From positions 124,001-188,000 of the forward strand of contig WHVD01000141.1 of assembly GCA_015178975.1 (NCBI GenBank): a DNA stretch of 64,000 bases. Direction: 5' to 3'. The position numbers and the translations under genes were made by a program. The notes beneath the pieces were generated by a model. That model was not told the DNA's origin and searched no databases. It was given only the letters and a program-made list of their open reading frames with translations. Source of the stretch: Hysterangium stoloniferum. Its lineage: Eukaryota > Basidiomycota > Agaricomycetes > Hysterangiales > Hysterangiaceae. This document shows, piece after piece, positions 1 to 12,891 of the stretch (its first letter is position 1; every line of letters begins with the position of its first letter).

Positions 1-3000
1 CGATACTAACGCCTCAATCTGATTCGCATGTATGTACTGTAAGAGAGTGGTGTTAATATTCGAACTAGCTATTCACCTGTCGCCGGCGTCGATCATCAAA
101 GAATTCACTTATTCTCGGCAGAAGAGAACGCTTGCTAGGCTAAATAATTAGTTTAGGGCCGGAGCTCAGAATACGTATCGTCAACTGCGGGCTCGATATT
201 TTCCTTGTGGTTATCAACACGACCAGTAAGCCTCTTGAAGCTTCGCGAATCCGAATCGCATCATAGGTAGAGGCATAAGGCTGCCGTGAAATATGGCCGT
301 ACCCACCTTTCTTTTTTTTCTCTCCCGCAGTCTATCGGCCTGGTCATTGGTACTACTATTCTCCGCTACCAGTAGGATCACGGGATCATCGAAGGTTGTG
401 CATCCGAGAGAGTTAGGGAGAGCTTTGCCAGTGCAAGTCCCACCTGAGGAAATGTTTACGCACTATCAGTGCAAGGCACCGCGGTATGAGGCTAGAGCAG
501 AGTTCACCTCACGGAGGGCTTGCCCCTGCCAACACGCTGGCTATCTCTCAGAAGTTTCCTCTGTGGGTTCCCTGCACTCGTGACTGGGACCACTTTCCCC
601 TTGAATTTTTTGGTGTTTGTCCACAGCATGTCCAGATGATTTCGACTTACACCGTCTTTACCCAGTGGGTTATCATTCCAGAGCCTCCAATGAGCGGCAG
701 ACACCGCTCACCTTCTCTTCCTATCCTTGGCTTACATTTTGACTTCCATAACGTAGGCTGCTGGCGTTGAGGACAGTCTGGACTTTTGCACTTCTGGCTT
801 ACTTAGAATACCCGTACTGATCGGCATGCGCTTTTTAATACGGGTTTTGTAACGAATGGTTAGTGCGCGGTGACGCTTGAGGCAAGTAGTTCAAAAAGGT
901 CAAAGGTTTTCCTCTCATGTGGAAGAATGTATTTGGATTTGCATACACAAGTTCAAGGAGAAGCTTAAGGACTGCCACTGGCACGGTCCTCAGTGGCAAT
1001 AGCAAATAACTATACATTCGTACAAACCGAAGGTCACTGATACAAAGGGGGTGACAAAGCATCTGTATTTGCATCAAAGGGAAACGAAGCATAATTGGAA
1101 GCTTGCGTGAAACGAAGGGCAGCGGCATGTGCACGGCGGATAAACTGCCTAATCTGGGAAGCGCGAAGACGAAAGGGGCCTGGTGGAGCTGTGCTGGACC
1201 AACAAACAATACAGCAAATCGTCGCACCCAATGCGTCATTTCACAAACAAACATCATGGGGAGTACTCGGCGACGACCACAGATCAGAGGGGCCATAGGA
1301 ACGCGGCGGAGATTTGGCGGTTTCAATTGAGCAGGGGAATATTAGAGAGTAATCTATTGATGCGAATACCTTCCAAATGTTCGGCCGGCATGAAGAGGAA
1401 ATAGATCCCGCCCGCCTTCGAATTCTCAAGCTCAGGCCAGGTCAGGTGGAGGAGCCACGCTGGAAAGCCAGAAAATAGGGTTGGATGCGTGCAAACAGGC
1501 ATATCTAGACTGTGGGGTTTCTATGCCAATGACTTCGTTTCTTCTTTGCATGTATACGGTTGCTGATAGCGGATGCCTGTCGTCATAGCGCAGGCATGGG
1601 AATGGGACGGAGAAATAGGCGGTGTAGATAACACGTCCAAAGGTGTCACGCGATCGTTCAGGGGTGGCGAGGAAGAGGTGACGATCCCAACCCAAAACCG
1701 ATTCACTTCAATAGTCGATGGAACATTGCTTCCTTGATCGGTTATGGGGGGCGGGGGCGGGGTGAGGCGAGCAGTGTGGAGGTGTATTGTATCAACTCCG
1801 GTGCTGTACGGCGGGAAAGCCAAAGTCTTCAGCTGCAGGGGAGAAGGGGGAAGGGGGAAGAGGGGGGGGGTTAATCTTCTCTGCAAATATTAAACACCAT
1901 GTTTCATGTTACACAGGATGGGATCCGAGTGGAGTACAATGTCATAATGTCAAGGCATAATTAAGATCCAAATTGGGATATAGAAAATAGGATTGGAATT
2001 AATTGACATCTGGAATGTATTATTGTTTTGTATTATTAGGAACTCATGTACCTACTTCTCGCCGAATCAGTTCCGGTGTCATTTTCGGTGGGTCGGCCTA
2101 GGTGCACGGTGGATGGGAATTCGCAATGCCAATCAGAGTCGATCGCTGCGCCCAACACTGATAGTCGTGCAAGTTTTTTGGGTTTGAACTTACACCATAG
2201 ATCAGTGAGCTGTGAGCTGTGGGATTCCGAGGCAGACAGGATTTGTGGCTGCCAAGATCAGGCCAAGACCATGATCAAACGCAAAGCGCACAGGTGCGGT
2301 TCCAATTGTTTCGTCGGAAAGGATCCTTACGGTCCATTCTCTGAGTAAAGGCGGGAATCAGGACATGTGTCAGCCGGGCACAGGACAACTGCAACCGGGG
2401 CATAAACACCATCGACACCGACACCGACACGGATATACCGCATTACAATAGCTATAGCTAGGTAACAGTGCATAAAAGTTATTGCAGCAGATGCGCCGAC
2501 AGGCTGTGGCATGCCGGATGAAGCCGGAAGAACGTGACTCGGTAGGAGATGTGCTTCGTGATTTCGGGGTGTATTGTAGGTATGTATGTTCGGTAGGATT
2601 TGCAGCGATGCTACTCGCTGGCTATGAATTTACTTTTGAAGACGGCGAAGAGCCTTTTGTGCCGTACAGTTACGCGGGCACCGTGTAGTGATTTCGGGCG
2701 ATTCCGAGGCAACTAGATATAGTCCCGCCGGACGCCGTGTTTCCGTGCCATTTGGGACGCGGTCTGATTCCGCCACGCTGGGGCGGAATCTGTGCCGATA
2801 GGGCACGGCTCCGTCCGCCGGCGAATCGTCGGAGTGAATTGATTGCATCAGGAATCGTTGCAATTCAACGCACTTCTAGTTCTTGCTGGATGCTAACGAC
2901 GCAGTCGACAGATAATATCAAAGTTGCTCTGGGTATTTGGGCAAGTGGGGGCTGACTTGCTGCGGATTGGCATAGGATGTGCACACCGTCTACTAGGAAC

Positions 3001-3172
3001 ATTTCGAGACATAACATACAGTGCCCGCGCGCGTGTGTGTACGGCGTCGTGAAGGATCGAGGGGTTTTTGAGACAAGATGGGTGCTCAATTGTCCATGTC
3101 GAACCGTGCAGTCTTTGTGGGCCAGGAGTCTCAAGACAAACCTTGCACCAGGTCCATGGTTTGGTTGTATCT

Positions 3173-3201
3173 TAAATAATTAAATAATTAAATAATTAAA
3201 T
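3173..3201. repeat. AT-rich 8-bp tandem repeat in the zinc-finger gene promoter
   Basis: About three and a half copies of the unit TAAATAAT lie roughly 190 bp upstream of the start codon at 3392. Such a tract could act as a nucleosome-excluding promoter element, but that is inference; the sequence shows only the repeat. Confidence 0.75.
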
Positions 3202-3289
3202 CTCGTATTACATAATAATACAAAATATTTGGTACACACTAAAGTGTTCTTTAGGCCTCTCTCCCAGTCCACCCTTAGTATCCCTTGAT

Positions 3290-3301
3290 ACACATATAAT
3301 A
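3290..3301 (+). promoter_or_regulatory. TATA-like element before the zinc-finger gene
   Basis: A CATATAAT sequence lies about 95 bp upstream of the start codon, next to a pyrimidine-rich stretch (about 3252-3276). Position and composition fit a core promoter. There is no transcript evidence. Confidence 0.35.
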
Positions 3302-3391
3302 AGACGCAGCGAAAGCCATCGTCGTCCCCTCTTTAAAGATAGACCAGAGGTCTCACTATCACCCCTACTACACTTCCTACATTCCAACACC

Positions 3392-5556
3392 ATGTCCTAC
3401 GCTACCCAACCCATCGCAGTTGCTCCTCGACAGACTGACAACGAGCTATACACGACCGGCTTCGCCTCATTCTCACCTCGCAATGTCATGGGTCCCACAG
3501 GTTCCCCAATGTCCTTCAGAAGTGGCTCCTTTCAAAATCGCTTCTACCCTGGTGGCAGTCCTGGGCAGTCGCTAGGTCCCATAGCGTGAGTGAGACCAAT
3601 GTGCTTCAGCAACTGCACGGCCTAACAGTCGTCACTAGCATGCCGGATTTCAAGCGTGGTTCATGGGATAACACAGATTGGTTCAAGGCCGCGGTGCGCT
3701 CGAGCACCTCCGCGATAGACGTTCATGGCAATGGCAACGGAAGCGGGAGCGGTCAGGGACATAATAATTCCTTCGTACTTGATGACGACCTCGTAAGTAC
3801 CGTGTTCTACTCAACTTCACCGTCTGACATCATATTCCGTCTACCCAGTGCCGCAACTACACCTGCTGTGGCCTTGCCCTTCCAGACCTACACGCCCTGG
3901 TGGACCACTTCGAAAACAACCATGTTGAGATCCTCCCAGACGATGACAGCCAAACCCCATCCCTCTACTCGTCCTCCCACTCCTCCCCAGACGCGTTCGA
4001 TGCAGACGACATGGACATCTCCCCATCACCAGCTGCAACGCCGAGCCCCACAACGCCATTCACAAGTGCGTTCGACCCCATCCGCGTGGAGAGCAGCACC
4101 AGCATGTCAATGTCAATGTCTTCCTTCTTTCGCCCCTCCACGTATTCCTCGCTCGCAGGCGGGAATGGCACTTATAACTATCCGACAAATGTTCATTACA
4201 ACAATAACTTCGCGTCCCCCACATCAACGACAGGCACCGCTTCCGCCGCCTTCAACCGCTACGCAGGCTACAGCGACTACAGCTCTAACCTGCCCGGTAC
4301 GGACCCCAGCCCGACATACCATTACCAGTTGGATGACAAGGAGCGGGAGCAAGAAGGCCAGGGAAGATGTGTGCAACCGGCCTTGTTGTACTCGAATAGC
4401 GCCGAGCCGAGCCCCTTAAATACGCCTGCGTCGAGTCGGACCGGATCTCCAGTCGGAGCTAGCGCTACGGGTGCCGCATCGCACACGCAGCCAAGTGGCA
4501 CCTTATCTTTGCATCCTGATACACCGCAATCTCAGCAGCATGGTCAGGCACAACGACAACAGAGCCACACTTCGTCATCCCAGCAAACGTTCCACGCCAG
4601 ACCTGGCTCCAACAATGTGTCGACGACACTGACGAAGCCGTTCAAGTGCCCAAAACAGGGGTGCAACAAGTCGTATAAGGTATGTGATTTCATTAATCCC
4701 AAGTTGCAAGTACTTAATTTTGTATTTCTGCTTAGCAACAAAACGGCTTGAAGTACCACCTTTCACACGGCCAATGCAACTTCGCCCCCCGCGATCCCGA
4801 AGTTGAGAAATTGTCCGAGGTGGAAAGGGAGCGCCGATTGAGACCTTTTGTGTGTATGGTTATTCCGCTAGGTGCCAAGAACGGGGAGGGGTGTGGAAGG
4901 AGATATAAGAATATGAACGGATTGAGTGAGTGTTATTCCTTTCTTTTATTGTCATTCTTTTCTGTATGGAGGACTGCGAATATTGACATGTTCTATTTTT
5001 ACCAGGATACCACTACACTCATACCGGCGAGCACGGTGCCATCGGATTGGAAATGCTAGCCCAGAATAAACACCCGTTGCCAGACGTCGCATGTCTTCCT
5101 TCGTCGCATTCCAGCTCGCCGCGGATATCCACTTCCAACGCCAATGCCTCTGGCTCAACCTCCACAGCAGCGTCAATATCGCGTCCTGCACCTAATTCCA
5201 ATCCTGCGCCAATTTCTGTATCCGCCCACCTCTCTGCTGCGCTATCGTCCTACGCGCAAGCACAGACCCAGTCGATTCGCCCGTTGAACGCACATGCCTC
5301 CTTCGCGATACAACCACAGCACCAACAGACGTCCCCTACCGTTACGCCTGCCATGTCGAGTTCAAATACACCACTCACTACGCCCCTTACGTCGAGTGCG
5401 AATTCGCCCCTTGCTTCGAGGCAGGGATCGCCGACTGGGGCTGGATATGGGGCTGCAGTCATGGCAGGGACGTTTGGGACTGTCCCGATGCCGGCGCCAA
5501 GTTTGATTGCTGCGCAGGGGCAGGCGTGGGGTGCTGCGGATGTCATTATGGGATGA
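3392..5556 (+). CDS. SFP1: C2H2 zinc-finger transcriptional regulator, Sfp1-like
   Basis: Five exons fit together in frame: 3392-3585, 3639-3792, 3849-4679, 4736-4925 and 5006-5556, giving 639 residues. All introns are GT-AG and 53-80 bp. An N-terminal finger has Cys117, Cys122, His136 and His141. Two C-terminal fingers follow: Cys383/Cys388/His401/His404, and Cys433/Cys446/His459/His462 with the GRRYKNMNGL signature. In yeast, Sfp1 controls ribosomal-protein and ribosome-biogenesis genes in response to nutrients, and the paired 'NGLKYH' / 'NGLRYH' fingers are typical of that family. The linker between fingers and the C-terminal tail are rich in Ser, Thr, Pro, Gln and Ala, as in activation regions. 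The start is the first ATG of the frame, after a TATA-like site. The gene looks intact. The family call is firm; one-to-one orthology with yeast SFP1 is inferred. Confidence 0.85.
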
Positions 5557-8500
5557 AGAATGGGGTGGGGCTGACCGTGCCTAGCCAACGTTGGGGGATT
5601 TTTGGCTATGGGTGTTGATGGACTTCTAATGCGCCTTACCTCGACTACTCGACGTGGATGATTGGTCTCGAAAAAAAAAACGTTTATAATAAAACAGTAG
5701 CGAGGATTGGATGGGCGTGTTCGCGTACATATTTTGTCTTAATAATTCGATCTACTCCTGGACAATCTCGTTATCTTCCTTCGTCGCTTCGCTCGCCCTT
5801 TCGACTCCCACTCCGTGTCATCGTCTTTCGCACCTGCTTCTATCTGTTTCCTGACTGTGTTCTTACAAAAGTGTACTACCCCGCGTGTACACTACCCTTC
5901 TCTGTTTCTATGGCGTCGTTTATCTCTCTCTCACTCTCGAAATCCACTTCCGTTATATTTCGCTGCACCGGCCAACCTGGCGCACTCGACTCGGCGTACG
6001 AGCCCCCCAGTCTAATGTCAACATCGTCGACGGTTGAGACCTGCCCTATATTACTGTCCCGCCATCCGTTCCCGGATTCGAGACAGAGGAGAAAGTATCA
6101 GTAACAGTTCTTTATAATTCCCCTCGCTCTCATGTGAGGGATCCTACTACGTACTGGGTCTAAAAATCTTTAATGTATTTCGCACTCTTGTTTTTGTTAT
6201 TCTTGATGAATACGATTTACTGTTTTTACCTGCCTATATCGAGTGCTATCGGATTCCAGTTTCCCCCGCTTGCTTCTAATCAGAATGACATGACATAAAA
6301 TTGTCTGGAGTGAGCCGTGTCAACTCCGTCAGTCTATTTTGTCGACTTCTCGGTTCTACCTCGCGTGGGACATGATATATACGGTTGAGTCACTTTAACG
6401 ATTCCTTATGGTTGTATTCAACCTGGTGTCTTTAATTGTGTCATCCCATTGGTGAGTCCTAGTGTTTAGGTGCACACGACCAACTACAGCGATCGATATT
6501 ATTTTATATTAACGAGAGACTTTCCCACTGTCAAACACAAGAATAGGGAATACGTACAATGTGGCTACTGGCTGGTTGGAGATCTCCCGGAATTTTGCCT
6601 TTAGTTCTTCATTTCGCTTAAACCGTATTACCCACGCATACAATTCGACCAGGCACTAGCCAGCGCCCCCCCCCACCCCACACACTCATAAATATGTACA
6701 GGAAAAATATCTCAGGTACGACCTCGATCGATTGCTGCCGCTGGATAAGTTCGTGCACGGATTGCCATGCACGGCTGTATATCGGATAGTTCCACCTGAG
6801 GCGCGTATGTAAGCACAAATCGACCCGGATAGTCGGAACTTGGAAGGGGGATCTGCATTCTTGCTTCTCTCGAAACGGCCAACGCCCCCATGGTCTGGCC
6901 GTTGGGAGTTCATTTATCCCATGGGGTTCTCATCTAATTGGGGGGGGTCAGGTCAGCAGCCAGCAGGGGGTCCCATGTTGCTATATGGTTTTTGATGCAT
7001 TTTTCACATGCGCACATCAATCTGCGATTCATTACTTCACCCGTTCTATTGACCGTTCCACGGTTATCACTATGACTCTTTGTGGCCAATTCTCCGAAAT
7101 TAAATTCGCTCGCGTGGGCACTATTCATAGAGTTGCAGTCTAGGGGGAAGTGCAAGAGCAGTGCAAAAGCGACGAGGAACAGAAGTACACCCATCAATTC
7201 TTGGAGAGACTATGTCGACCACGTTGACGTTCAGTTCATTCAGCCTTTCCAGTTCGGGCTCCGAAAAATGCACATTGACTCGTCGATTAGAGCCATTTAT
7301 TCCCTGCCCGGGTCATCCTGACAATTTCGCGGTCTATTTACTTACTTCCCATGACGATGCAGCGGATATCCCGATTGTGCTTCACCGAGTCCGCAATTTG
7401 CCTCAGCCTCGGCTCGCTTGCAGACCCACACCGCGCTCTGATCTCCAAGGCAGATCCCACGCCAGAGCTTACCAGGCCCAGTAAAATTGACGACTCGACC
7501 TATCGGGTTAGAGTTAATGGGGAAAGGGGTGTGTTCTAATTGACTCTCGAGTAGCGGCCGCCGCCTTGACCCTTAATCCGTATACGTACTACGTAAGGAA
7601 CATGTTATTGTCTGTTACTTCCGTCCGCCAGAGCCCGACGCTCTCTTCCCCATCGAATGTTCCGACTGTACAACCAATGAAAACGGACATGGTTGGTGGT
7701 TGTATTTATGTGATTATGACTGATTTTTTGTTATCTTATTGTTGTGGATTCCGAGTGCGGCCCCGGCTGCATCCAAGCTATAACGAATCAGACCTTAACA
7801 AATGAACCTAGATAACCATGACTGTTGCATCCTATCGACATATGGTTAGTTCTGATTCGTCTTCCTTATACCTACTTAACAGAACCGCCCGTTATCTCCT
7901 CGCCGGGATAGGCCTAAAATCGGAGTTACCCCGCATTTATGTGCTGGTAAAGTTCTAACATGTCTTGTTGAGCTTAATCATCCTCCTAAGTAATCCAGGA
8001 ACTTTGCGATTCTATTGAGAAAGTTCCTGTCCGGAAACAATAGGATTGGTCGTTGCCCGCGTTCGTCCGCCGGAACTATCTCGTGTTCACCCGGACTTCC
8101 CGCGCTATATCTGCTAGAAATGTTGGATCTTCGTCTAGCAACGGCCTATATGGCCATTCTGAGATCATCTGCAATCTGATGCATCTCCGTATGCATCTCA
8201 TCGTCTCATTCAATCCTATTTCCAATCTACCTTACATTTTCCATCGCAAACTACTTTATCTTACACATCGCTAATACTCGATGCCCCCCTTGCATAAGCC
8301 TATTAGGCATATGACGTCTAGGAGGTTGCCTAATGTTTTACCCTTGTGATCTGGTACTGCACCGTGATATCCGACTGACCTCCATTATTTAGGATTTCCA
8401 CGTGGATGAGACACCCATGCATCAAGATCAGGGGTAAGCGCAAGCAAGTGTATGCAACTGTACTTCGTTGATAGTACTATACAGTCGCACTCTTCCTTTG

Positions 8501-10545
8501 GTGTTTCAGCAATCCAAAACCAGTGTAAAACTCAACCCACATTCTGCGGGTAGGGAAGTAACAATGGTTATAGAACAGTGGATAAACTCGGTCCTGCTTA
8601 TATAATTTGATAATAGACACACACAGTTCAAGTCGCCGTGATGCGAATGCTACTTTTTAGTATGTAGTGGCGACGGGTCTCCGTCGGCTTTCACCATATC
8701 CTGCTGATCCCCGTCACTGCGGCCGATCACTCCTCACCGTGATCCAGCGAGTGTGTGATTTCCGAGTCAAGCGATGCTGCGCACATTATAATGCAAAACA
8801 TTTCCTCATGCTACCTTGGGAAAGAAAATCTCTTGGCGCCATCGGGAGGAAGACAATCTCCGGTAGATTTCTCTACCGCGATTACTATGCGTACTATCTC
8901 ATCGTCGCAGCTTTTAAAGTTCAGCGGCTCAATGTGAGAGCGCACTACGGTAAGGGTCCGCCGGCTCAGTGTGCGGGTGTAACGTACAAATGCCAAAAGT
9001 TGGCATGTATTGTATGCAGTGAGGATATGCGACCTGTGGCACCAGGCCGCGCTTTGCCATGCATGCATACAATAATATAGTATACAATAGCCAAACCTCC
9101 AATTTTGGGGGGATTTGCGTCCGAGATTGATACCCGCTGACTCCCTGATCGCACCTGATTCGCCCACGTGCCCGACGACATGGTGGTGTCCTCCGGGAAA
9201 GACAGCAATCGCGATCCTGCGTCTGGGGGTAATATATGTGCGTGTGTGTGTGCCGTTTTCCGCTTTGTCATCGTGTATATTCACGCCTTTAGCGCGCGGA
9301 ATGGCCGCACGACACGCCGTCTCCTCGGACCTCTAGAACCTAGTGCGGACGCGACCCTTCAAGGCTGGTAGGTTGATGGGTGATGGCCACACACACAGGT
9401 CGAGGGAGGCCGCGGCCGTGTAGCCGAATGCGCAGCTGTGGCCGTGGAAAGCGTGAGTTCCTCTCTCAAGTACCTTGTTAGATGCCAAGCTGGGACTGAA
9501 CCACAGCTGATAGGCGGAGTTGACATCCACCCATGCCTATCTTTTATGTCTTTTTTTGTCTAGGAAGGGGACTGCGTGTGGGGTGGGGTCGCATCGTCCA
9601 CGCCGACATCGTTTATGGTCACTTTCGAGCTCACCGTGACCTCCGTACCAATTAAAAACCGCTATAAATAAAATAAAAAGGTTATGGGTACATCATAATG
9701 AATAAACGTGCACTCTTGGTTTGATTACAACTGTGGTCAGGGATCGATTAGGCTCAAGAGGGAGACACACCACATGCTTGTACACCTGTCATTCATATTA
9801 ATAAAAGTTATGTAGGCAAATAATTACGGATATCAAGAGAGCAATAGTATAGGTTTCTGTTGTGGCGGCCTATAGATATAAATAATGTTGACAAAAAGAG
9901 TGACGAAGAAGACCTCTCAAGCCACAACGTTGGAAAACAAAATACCGCGAGACAATGAAACAAAAAACGCGCTTTATACAAAATTGTGGCAAACGATATG
10001 CACAGGAAATAGACTTGTAAGACAAAGACCACAATGGACACTGTTGAGCCTGGCGCCACCTTTTACTAGTTACGTAATCATCGTTCCCGCCGCTATGTAT
10101 TATACCGTTCGCTGGCTCATCGAGCAATACACCGTGGTCCTATCGACCTGTGCGACCCGGACCCAGTGAGCCTATTTGACGACAGGATTTCAGGTACTAC
10201 CCAATTGAGGAGTAACATTGTGGAACGAGCAGACTGATAATCACAGATTAAGGATTCCATATTTCTCTGGTTAAATAAGAAAAATGTCAGCTAAGAAACC
10301 AGTCAATTATTCAAAAACAAAAGGAATGCTCTGAGACCTCCCTGGATCAATCTATCCTTTGCTGCCTCATTTTTGCGCGAAGTTCATGGTTTTCTTTCAC
10401 TCATATTTTTGCACATTCTGCTCATGAAAATATGGGCTATATAATTTAGGATTGATACGTTTGACCTTGCTAGTGATTTTTTCTAAAGTGGCCCAGCAAG
10501 GAACGGGTGCCCTGTGTATCAACTGGAAATCGCTGTAGCTCTTCC

Positions 10546-10580
10546 AAGTTGCACCAAGTAGCACTCCTAACCATCTCGTC
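10546..10580 (+). repeat. Short dispersed repeat, copy 1
   Basis: A stretch of about 35 bp beginning AAGTTGCACCAAGTAGCA and continuing into a CATCTC block recurs near 12859-12891 with a few differences. The match is too short to assign to an element; it may be part of an eroded transposon end. Confidence 0.55.
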
Positions 10581-12858
10581 AGCCGTCACTCAAATAAAAT
10601 TACACATATAAATGGAAAAAGAGTGTGACACTGGTCAGAGCACATGAATACATCTTTGTCCAAAACGTATGGGATGACGGCTTTTGCAAGTATTTGGGCC
10701 AGCCTCCAGGATGGTGGCAAAAACCGATCATTTAAGGCTCCGCCTTTTTGGGTTTGGATAATTTGGCTCCGAAGCGTGGTCTTCACAAAGTGGGTGATAC
10801 CTTGCCCCACAAATGTGATTATAATTCAGAATCTATGGATGTGTGTTTTGTGATAATGCGAACTCGAAGCTTTGAATTATTATAATTGCATCAGTAAATG
10901 CTTCGTATAATTATGTAATGACCTCTTGAGGACTTCACCACACCAATTGCAAATTTATTAGTAAAATTTCAATTGGTTTTTACATTACTTGGAGGCATAT
11001 TATAGTGTATACTTGCAAATTATTTTGGTTCAAATCGAGGCATGGCGCGCAAGACATCTCAGCGGAGGGCATGATTGTGCAGAGTTGGAACTCCGCAATC
11101 GCACCCGAAACAGCTTAGCACACGATATGTATATCGCACGTCATGTTCAGACGCGTGGTAGGGAGGGCTCACACGAGCATTCAAATTCCAATTCGTCTGT
11201 TTATGAACCTCTCGGCTAGTAGAGTCCGCCTTCAAACTGTCGCGTCGTTTACGAGTATATTCTGTTTTACGTACTCGATACACCCGACACTCGCCTTTCC
11301 CACCACCCAATCCGTTTGCTCTGTTCCCAGCTTTTCCCCACCCCTCCCTCCCTCCCCCCCCGCTCCTCTCCTGCTGCTCCTATTCATAAAGTCCTGCTTA
11401 CGTCACCCGCCCGACGGCCACGGAACCACTCACGGGTTGTGATGGTACCATGTGGGAATGTGCCTGATGCCACGTTTCAGACGAAAGACACTATGAGATG
11501 CTGGTTTGAAGAGTAGCCATTTCTTTTTATATATATAAAGTCCTCGTACATCGTTGGATCAGTTTGGACACAAAGACACTTGCTATGGTGGCCATGGGAA
11601 GAATAATATAATACTGTTCTGGCTGTGCCAATTCGCATTGTGGTTATTTACTGCTGGTAATGCAGATGTTTTAAAGTGGACACGTGACTCTGAAGCATGT
11701 CGGTCATAGCGCCTTGCTTTGACAGCTCCGAAGCGAATCGCAAGATGGGAGCGCTTAGACTTTTAGAGACGTTGATAGAGTAGATTCATGGCGATTCGTA
11801 AGAGGTTAGCTGATGGCACACGTTGTCATGGTCGGGAAGCTCAGGGTCGCGACACGAGTTGGGATAACTCCCAAGTGGTAGTTCGATACAGTGGGACGTA
11901 GGAACTCATAACTATATTATAGGAGGATGCTGCAAATAAGATGGCTCAAGAGAAAGATAATTTTGCGGCCTGATTGTATTCAGCTAAGGCCTTCTGTGAA
12001 TGCAAGAATATGGCAATTATGACATGGACGTCCACATCTTCCTTCCGATGCGCTTTACATGCCAGCCATCGCCATCACGAGAAGGCCTAGTAAACGCTGT
12101 AGTAAGCTCATTAGAAGCTTCAATAGGCTCCGATACTGCACAGCACCACACTAAGAAGAAAGGGGAACCTCGAATCGATGAATAGTCTACGTTTAGCCGT
12201 TGTTCGATTAACTCGGTGAGCGTCATTATGGCACGTTGTATGTGACCCAACTTGGCGTTATTATGGGACACCGTACCCCAGGACTGTCTGTCTATAATTA
12301 TACCAACACATTGAATGGCCCTCATTAAAACGTACCAAGAAAAGTACTATAGGAACAAGGGTCCGTGATACTATTGTCCTCACCCCGCCCCACCAGCCGT
12401 AGCATAACCCCTCCGACTAACTCAGACATCCCTGACTAACCATAACCATTCAGTCCTGGGCCCTGGCGCCAACGACTCGTTTAATCTAATAACCCTCTGG
12501 CGACGGCTAACTTAAGGGCCACGCTCGCTAAGGAGTTATGGACTAGGTAACTCTCGTGTTACATGGTTAGATATCGTGTAGATCCAGTAATCCAACGCCT
12601 ATTTCGCTTAGATGCATAGGAACAACTTGTCACAGATCCTCGCCTAATAGAGCACTGTTCAGTCGTTAGACGATTGGTATGGTTCGGCTAGTTCCCGATG
12701 GATCACGAGCGCTTTCTGCTCATTCGACCATATACCTCTTGAATGTGAATATGAGGATGATATAATAATAACCAAATAATCGTCAATCCAACTGCAAAGG
12801 ACCTATGATAAAAGTTATGTTCAAATATCAGATTATTTGCACACCCTTAGATGACTGG

Positions 12859-12891
12859 TAAGTTGCACCAAGTAGCATTTCTAATCATCTC
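12859..12891 (+). repeat. Short dispersed repeat, copy 2
   Basis: Second copy of the 10.55-kb sequence, sharing AAGTTGCACCAAGTAGCA exactly and diverging slightly afterwards. It lies 2.3 kb from copy 1 in the same orientation. Confidence 0.55.

Larger units (their letters stand above)
1..3391. other. Non-coding region upstream of the zinc-finger gene
   Basis: I see no reading frame here that resembles a protein. The longest open stretches, on the minus strand around 0.84-1.33 and 1.5-1.9 kb, have low-complexity or arbitrary composition and no exon-intron logic. The stretch near 1740-1870 is G-rich. The last kilobase probably holds promoter and 5' leader sequence of the gene that starts at 3392. 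Confidence 0.6.

Noticed and set aside
835-1326. 163-codon minus-strand open frame
   Set aside because: No domain, no splice partners, and overlapping frames of equal quality on the other strand; probably random openness.
1521-1886. Pro-rich minus-strand frame
   Set aside because: Comes from a G-rich low-complexity stretch; no recognisable protein sequence.
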